DNA from: a virus
Length of the DNA: 32,318 nucleotides
Direction: 5' to 3' (one strand)
Virus record (IMG/VR): IMGVR_UViG_3300042564_000961
Location: 1 to 32,318 of that record
The translations under genes were made by a program, and so were the position numbers. Within the stretch, counting starts at the first letter, position 1; the number at the start of each line of letters is the position of its first letter. Of this stretch, positions 28,389 to 32,318 are shown piece by piece. The notes under the pieces are model-generated. The model did not search any database and was not told the origin of the DNA. It was given only the letters and a program-made list of their open reading frames with translations.

Positions 28389-29600
28389 CTAATAAATCGA
28401 ATACTTCCCTTTATTGGGGTTTGATAAATGGTAAAAAACATTGTAACGAATTGCGTCGATTGCGTGATTATAATTGTCAATCACTAATCCCGATTTTCGG
28501 TCTGAATAAATGTAATTATTAAATTCCTTTGCAATGTTGCCCGAATCGGGGTCCAAAATGATTTGGTAATCTTGCATCAATGCAATCCCCGCCGTAATAC
28601 TTCCGGCTCCCTTTTCCGTTGGTTGTATGTTACACCTTTGAGACTGCAATTCTGAAATCAATCGTGGTTCCGCGCTATCTGCAATAATTAGGTTTTTCCC
28701 GCATACCGTTTTGTTGATGGTCGCTATTTCCGTCGTCGTCAATTTGGGCTTGTACAAATGTTCCTTGACGTAGATTATCCGCTTGCTTTTATCAATTGCA
28801 ACTTCGACCAATGTAGTTGGGTCAATCGAAAATCCAAAGTCTTGCCCGAATGACGTTTGTAATTTATCGGGATTGAATGGTCCAAATTTCCAATTGGTAA
28901 AAACCACACCGTCGGCTTTGTCAAGCCACCCGCCTAAAATCGTGTGTTCGTATTTCTTCGCGTTGTGTTCCTTTAATGCCTCCACTTGATTCAGGAATGA
29001 TTGCGAAAGATATTCGGCATTATCAAGGTACGTCGTATGGATGTACGTCGTGTCACCCTTTGTCGTGGTCTCTCCCGCCTCCACTCCGCGTTGTTCAAAG
29101 AAACGGTTGTAAATAAAATGTTCCTTCGTTGTCGGGTTAAGGATTAAAATAACGCGGTTTTGTTTGGTGTTATTACGAACCGATAAATCGATTTTATCAA
29201 AAACGTCTTCGTCAACCAATTCTTCCGCCTCGTCTAATACAAATGTTGTGACCCCCGAAAGTGATTTTAGATTTGCGGTCTGCGTTCCGCTTGATGTCTT
29301 GATTCCTTTAAATATAATTTTGGAACCGGTTTGCTTATTTACGATTTCGTCTTTTGTAATATAAAAGTCGTCGTGTAATTCAGCCATTTCAATTTTCTCC
29401 ACAAACTCCGGAATGATTGATATGTGGGCCGAAACTAAAGTGTATCGGGTGAATAGAATAACGTGACCCACTTCATACGTCAAAAGCAAAAGAAAGGAGT
29501 TCATGGCGAATGATTTGCCCGAACCCCTTCCCCCCGTAATCACGAAATACCGCGAATCGTTTTTAAAAAGTGGAATGTACTTTTTATTGATTGTTATCAT
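28389..29600 (-). CDS. terL: Terminase large subunit
   Basis: A 403-residue DNA-packaging motor. The ATPase has Walker A GGRGSGKS (23-30) and Walker B TTFVLDEAEE with D123 and E124; ILILNPTT (about 151-158) is the coupling motif. The nuclease domain has D254 (GQDFGFSID), D308 (IADSAEP) and D382 (NHAIDAIRY), the three acidic residues of the RNase H-like fold. It is of the Terminase_3 type. It cuts the concatemer and pumps DNA into the prohead through the portal. Its start overlaps the small subunit stop as ATGA. Confidence 0.95.
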   Translation of the reverse strand: MITINKKYIPLFKNDSRYFVITGGRGSGKSFAMNSFLLLLTYEVGHVILFTRYTLVSAHISIIPEFVEKIEMAELHDDFYITKDEIVNKQTGSKIIFKGIKTSSGTQTANLKSLSGVTTFVLDEAEELVDEDVFDKIDLSVRNNTKQNRVILILNPTTKEHFIYNRFFEQRGVEAGETTTKGDTTYIHTTYLDNAEYLSQSFLNQVEALKEHNAKKYEHTILGGWLDKADGVVFTNWKFGPFNPDKLQTSFGQDFGFSIDPTTLVEVAIDKSKRIIYVKEHLYKPKLTTTEIATINKTVCGKNLIIADSAEPRLISELQSQRCNIQPTEKGAGSITAGIALMQDYQIILDPDSGNIAKEFNNYIYSDRKSGLVIDNYNHAIDAIRYNVFYHLSNPNKGKYSIY

Positions 29601-29860
29601 TTGAAATTCACGATGTCCTTGATATCAAAGTCATTCATTGTGTGTGTGGTATTTTGGTCGATGACCTGCTTTGGCATTCCAAACTTATATTGGAAAAACA
29701 ATTTGACCGCCCAATCTTTGTGGTCCTCAATTGCCGCCGTCAATGCCTCAAATGCTTTTGGCTCCAACGGTGTCAATTTCTCAATCAACGATTGTTCATC
29801 TGCTTTTGGTTTGCGCCCTGCTCCTTCGCGCTTGCCTCCTTTTTTAACTTCCATATTCAT
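29597..29860 (-). CDS. terS: Probable terminase small subunit
   Basis: An 87-residue protein. It begins MNMEVKKGGKREGAGRKPKA, an AT-hook-like basic start found in many small terminases, followed by two helices (EQSLIEKLTPLEPKAFEALT, then DWAVKLFFQYKFGMPKQ) and an acidic end DFDIKDIVNF. It should bind the packaging site and load DNA on the large subunit. Two starts are possible (29860 or 29854); both overlap the upstream gene by only 11-17 bases, whereas the 29884 ATG overlaps it by over 40. Confidence 0.75.
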   Translation of the reverse strand: MNMEVKKGGKREGAGRKPKADEQSLIEKLTPLEPKAFEALTAAIEDHKDWAVKLFFQYKFGMPKQVIDQNTTHTMNDFDIKDIVNFK

Positions 29861-30260
29861 TATAAATTTTCCTAATTTGCCCAATGTAGTCGCGCCAACA
29901 TGACGCGCATGACGTTTGTTCTAAATCGATTTCAAAGATTCGTTTGTAAATTGCCGACAATTCACGTTGAACAATCACCGAAATCTCGCCCCGATTTTCC
30001 GAAAAGAAATTTTTCAAATATCCGTAATCTTGTTCGGACAAACAATTGACCCTTCGATAAGGAAATAATTTGTTTAACGTTTCTTTGCGTTCGTCACATC
30101 CACAATCCAAGCCGGTAACGCTTGAAAACAATTCGACTGCGGCTTTTATTCCGGTTGCCTTTGTAATTTTTTCGATTGTGTCGCCTAATCCGGCGGATTG
30201 AACCGTTTCAATTGGCTCATGCTTTACGGTCGTGCCGTTGCCTTTTCTTGGTCTTGCCAT
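29844..30260 (-). CDS. Cys-containing late-region protein, unknown
   Basis: A 138-residue protein starting MARPRKGNGTT. Central pattern GLGDTIEKITKATGIKAAVE, then LDCGCDERKETLNKLFPYRR, NCLSEQDYGYL and a final TSCASCWRDYIGQIRKIYNE. The CGCDxRKxxLNxLFPYxxxNCL step recurs in flavobacterial phages close to terminase genes as far as I recall. The cysteine pairs (CGC and CASC) could bind zinc. The role is unknown; a packaging or transcription accessory is plausible by position between the sigma-like gene and the small terminase. Confidence 0.65.
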   Translation of the reverse strand: MARPRKGNGTTVKHEPIETVQSAGLGDTIEKITKATGIKAAVELFSSVTGLDCGCDERKETLNKLFPYRRVNCLSEQDYGYLKNFFSENRGEISVIVQRELSAIYKRIFEIDLEQTSCASCWRDYIGQIRKIYNEYGS

Positions 30261-30691
30261 AATTTTATTCGCTTTTTACAATTTGTTATTGTGTGATAAA
30301 CTGAATCAAATGAAATCCCGATTTCGCGGGATAATTTGCGTATTGAAATGTTTTGCCGGACCCAACACAAATACAATAATTTGTCGTATTCCGGCCATGT
30401 ATTAATTAAATCAATGTATGGTTTTATTTTCTCAAATGTAAAGTCTTCGTATTCTTCGTCAACCAATTCGTATTCAATTTCACTTGTGATTTCAACCTTT
30501 ACGACGTTGTGCTTGTGCAATTGCATCGTCAAACTCCGCAATGTGAAATAAAAATATGCCTCATTGATTTCTTTGTTCAATTTCAAAACCTTTATGTATG
30601 CCTCTTGAACAATGTCCTCCGCATAATGACGACCACCGAACTTTTCGACGATTCTAATCCAATGCTTATGGTTGGCAAATATTTGGTCCAT
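30224..30691 (-). CDS. Sigma-70-like transcription factor
   Basis: A 155-residue protein. GGRHYAEDIVQEAYIKVLKL (about 19-38) resembles the region 2 core of ECF sigma factors (EDLVQExFLKxL), and ISIRKLSREIGISFDSVYHT (about 115-134) is a region 4 helix-turn-helix, followed by a basic stretch. A DEEYED-rich linker connects them. It probably redirects host RNA polymerase, or acts as a sigma-like activator, at late promoters; the gene stands at the border between early and packaging genes. It overlaps the next gene by 37 bases. Confidence 0.75.
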   Translation of the reverse strand: MDQIFANHKHWIRIVEKFGGRHYAEDIVQEAYIKVLKLNKEINEAYFYFTLRSLTMQLHKHNVVKVEITSEIEYELVDEEYEDFTFEKIKPYIDLINTWPEYDKLLYLCWVRQNISIRKLSREIGISFDSVYHTITNCKKRIKLWQDQEKATARP

Positions 30692-30692
30692 C

Positions 30693-30869
30693 TTATAATT
30701 TGTAGATTTCTTCGATTACCAATTTCCAATAGTGGGCCTTTTCTTCGCCTCCACGGTCGTTCATTACTATCTCACAAATCAACAAAGCTAATTCCTTGGC
30801 CTTGTCTCGGTCCTTACAAAAAAAGTTTGCGTGGTTGCATAAGAATGCGGCGCGTTCGTCGGGTCTCAT
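30693..30869 (-). CDS. Short hypothetical protein (58 aa)
   Basis: A 58-codon frame: MRPDERAAFLCNHANFFCKD then a helical, acidic part ending YWKLVIEEIYKL. It starts four bases inside the DUF3310 gene (ATGA) and stops one base before the sigma-like gene's ATG, filling a 174-base gap. A compact helical fold with two conserved-looking Cys is likely. I do not recognise the family. Confidence 0.7.
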   Translation of the reverse strand: MRPDERAAFLCNHANFFCKDRDKAKELALLICEIVMNDRGGEEKAHYWKLVIEEIYKL

Positions 30870-31075
30870 AAATCTTGTATTTCCATTTTTAAATATTCAA
30901 TGGCTTTCATTAAATCTTGCTTTTTGTTTTCCTTTTTTCCTGCCCGTAGAACGTACTTTATTACGTTACCCAAACAAAACCCTAGGTTGTAATCTTTTAT
31001 GATGTCTATTGCCTCAAATTGGTTACCCTTGTAATGGTCCGGACGTATCGGATTAAAATTCTTGTTGGATTCCAT
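30866..31075 (-). CDS. DUF3310 protein (SaV-like)
   Basis: A 69-residue protein. IRPDHYKGNQFEAIDIIKDY and LGNVIKYVLRAGKKENKKQD followed by LMKAIEYLKMEI is the complete DUF3310 pattern, found in many phages and annotated in some as a SaV-like or nucleotide kinase-like protein; the true activity is not established. It lies in the early block downstream of RusA. Confidence 0.9.
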   Translation of the reverse strand: MESNKNFNPIRPDHYKGNQFEAIDIIKDYNLGFCLGNVIKYVLRAGKKENKKQDLMKAIEYLKMEIQDL

Positions 31076-31403
31076 ATTTTCTCAATACAAAGTTTAGTTC
31101 GTCATTCATATTTAATTGGCGCGTAACATCCATTTCGGTCATCTCTAATCCAAGTTTAAAGAAATTCAACATAAATTTCCCCGCCTCCACATATTGTTCG
31201 GTGACTTCAAGTTCAACTTCTTCACGTCCCTCGTAAATGCTCGCCTCCATTTTCAACAATTCTTTCAAAAGGTTGTTGGATAAGAATTTTACGTTTTGAC
31301 GGTTGAATTTTGACGGACGAAAATCGACGTCAATGTGGTCAATTAATGCGTTCACAAGCCCGCAATAAATGACAATCGTTTCTTTTTCTGATAATTTACT
31401 CAT
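31053..31403 (-). CDS. Hypothetical early protein
   Basis: A 116-residue acidic protein, largely helical (LSEKETIVIYCGLVNALIDH, VKFLSNNLLKELLKMEASIY, AGKFMLNFFKLGLEMTEMDV). It overlaps both neighbours by 8 and 23 bases. No family is recognised and there are no membrane segments or metal-binding motifs. Confidence 0.65.
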   Translation of the reverse strand: MSKLSEKETIVIYCGLVNALIDHIDVDFRPSKFNRQNVKFLSNNLLKELLKMEASIYEGREEVELEVTEQYVEAGKFMLNFFKLGLEMTEMDVTRQLNMNDELNFVLRKYGIQQEF

Positions 31404-31638
31404 GTGTTAATTTGTCTTTGATAAGTTTCGTTTGTAAAAATACAATTTTTTGATTATAATTTGACATTTCCAAAATTCTTTCTCGTTTGGTTGTCAGACA
31501 CTTATGTAAATCGTTGACGATTACCCCGTTGCCAAGATTAAAATCGTAAATATTTGGCTTGGCTAATTGCTCATCAATCCAATTTATTGCCGCTTGGCAA
31601 TTTGCAGGTAATCCCATCGAAAAAATTTGATTAATCAA
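31396..31638 (-). CDS. Hypothetical early protein
   Basis: An 80-residue protein. NCQAAINWIDEQLAKPNIYD and VIVNDLHKCLTTKRERILEM suggest a helical fold. The first ATG overlaps the RusA stop by 8 bases; an internal ATG (MGLPANCQ) at 31617 is an alternative. No family is recognised. Confidence 0.65.
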   Translation of the reverse strand: MINQIFSMGLPANCQAAINWIDEQLAKPNIYDFNLGNGVIVNDLHKCLTTKRERILEMSNYNQKIVFLQTKLIKDKLTHE

Positions 31639-31975
31639 TTATCATTAATTCGTATTCAATTCTCGGATTTACCTTGTCAATGTACCGGTAAGCCACAATC
31701 CGCATACATTTGTTGTCGTTGCGAATGGCCCCGCATTTTTGCAGGCAATCCAAAATCACTTTCAATGAATTGTCAAGGTCCGAACGTTTGTCTTTGTAAA
31801 ACACCTTTACATGCAATCCAAAATTTGTGTCGATATTTTTGTTTCGATATTTGACACATTGCTTTTGAAAATCCTTTTCGTATTGAACTAAGTGTTCGGC
31901 TTTGTAAACCTTTCCGTTTCCGAATCGATAGCAATTCGATTTGCTTGGGACCTGCCCATAAATTATTTCAAACAT
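31631..31975 (-). CDS. rusA: RusA-type Holliday junction resolvase
   Basis: A 114-residue protein. GQVPSKSN at the start and KRSDLDNSLKVILDCLQKCG with D66, D68, N69 and K72, plus D87 in RNDNKC, give the RusA fold signature (DxDNxxK and a later Asp). RusA is a metal-dependent dimer that cuts Holliday junctions, used by phages to resolve branched replication and recombination intermediates before packaging. It complements the ERF annealing protein elsewhere in the early block. It overlaps the zinc-ribbon gene by 13 bases. Confidence 0.9.
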   Translation of the reverse strand: MFEIIYGQVPSKSNCYRFGNGKVYKAEHLVQYEKDFQKQCVKYRNKNIDTNFGLHVKVFYKDKRSDLDNSLKVILDCLQKCGAIRNDNKCMRIVAYRYIDKVNPRIEYELMIID

Positions 31976-32244
31976 GGCGAATTTTTATAAAAACGTTTTT
32001 GAACCCATCCGTTCCGAATCATTCTGTTTCTCTTAAAATCAATGTAAGGTCGGAAATAAAAATATCCGTAACCGCTTAAAAATACCACTTGCCTTTCGTC
32101 ACAATGGTCGCATCGATATGACATCGTATATCGGTTCCCGCTCTTGTGAAACATTCTCAAAATCACTTGCGCGTCGTTAGTCTTTCCGCATTCAGTACAC
32201 TCCAATTTATGGTCGTGGTAAACTTGTCTTTTATCTATATTCAT
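31963..32244 (-). CDS. Small zinc-ribbon protein, paralogue of its upstream neighbour
   Basis: A 93-residue protein with two complete CxxC knuckles, C16-TE-C19 and C45-DH-C48, followed by strands VVFLSGYGYFYF and a basic C-terminus. It shares its layout with the protein at 50-322, so the pair arose by tandem duplication. Its ATG at 32244 is the same base as 53 in the repeat copy and overlaps the stop of the paralogue as ATGA once the circle is closed. It probably binds nucleic acid or another phage protein; the role is not known. Confidence 0.8.
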   Translation of the reverse strand: MNIDKRQVYHDHKLECTECGKTNDAQVILRMFHKSGNRYTMSYRCDHCDERQVVFLSGYGYFYFRPYIDFKRNRMIRNGWVQKRFYKNSPCLK

Positions 32245-32318
32245 ATCTCACTTGAAAATTTGTTTGATTCCTTTTGTGCTAATCTGCGGGACCTGAAATA
32301 CTTAATTTTTTGTTCCCA

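Noticed and set aside
1-32318. Search for integrase, repressor, tRNA, DNA polymerase or toxin-antitoxin genes
   Set aside because: No protein with the motifs of these families was seen, and no cloverleaf was noticed. Absence is by eye only.

Overview
The window is one complete small tailed-phage genome rather than a piece of chromosome. Bases 1-127 are repeated exactly at 32192-32318, so the sequence closes into a circle of 32,191 unique bases. Every gene I can support lies on the minus strand, packed with ATGA or similar overlaps. The host is probably a member of the Bacteroidota, most likely a flavobacterium. The DNA is AT-rich, genes lack strong Shine-Dalgarno sites, a TATATTTG box matches the Bacteroidota -7 promoter (TAnnTTTG), and several structural proteins (DUF6712-like connector, tail terminator, tail chaperone, XkdF-like protease) are of types I associate with Bacteroidota phages. 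I see no integrase, CI-type repressor, DNA polymerase, tRNA or CRISPR array, which suggests a virulent siphovirus that depends on host replication enzymes.

The circle is best read from the non-coding region 5753-5972, which holds a strong terminator, a 41-bp dyad and a promoter-like element. Transcription runs leftward from there. The early block (5752 down to 1, then through the junction to about 30692) holds small unknown genes, an ERF single-strand annealing protein, an SSB-like protein, a DUF4373-type replication protein, two tandem zinc-ribbon paralogues that span the junction, a RusA resolvase, and a DUF3310 protein. A sigma-factor-like protein (30224-30691) stands at the border to the late genes.

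The late block begins with the terminase subunits (29860-28389). It continues with the tail module (28352-18495: chaperone with a frameshift extension, terminator, completion protein, two hub/baseplate proteins, a glycoside-hydrolase-like protein, tape measure). The head module follows (18455-12485: protease, scaffold, major capsid, probable tail tube, portal, connector). Tail genes thus precede head genes, which is not the usual order. Next come a collagen-like fibre (12084-9394), a small unknown protein, a 2-oxoglutarate/Fe(II) prolyl-hydroxylase-like enzyme, a lysis cassette (8346-7109), and a metallophosphoesterase just before the terminator at about 5900.

Most notable: (1) a roughly 95-nt structured RNA at 2665-2760 with its own promoter box, a long hairpin, and a terminator whose loop is complementary over 8 nt to the first hairpin's loop; (2) a nine-T slippery run in the tail chaperone leading into an 83-codon -1 frame that overlaps the in-frame C-terminus; (3) a phage collagen fibre encoded two genes from a prolyl-hydroxylase-like enzyme; (4) a duplicated promoter/leader and a nested operator-like palindrome; (5) ten copies of the octamer GTGGAGGC. 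Several genes under 60 codons (2962-3129, 3131-3259, 4628-4744, 12412-12537, 20246-20401, 30693-30869) fill apparent gaps.
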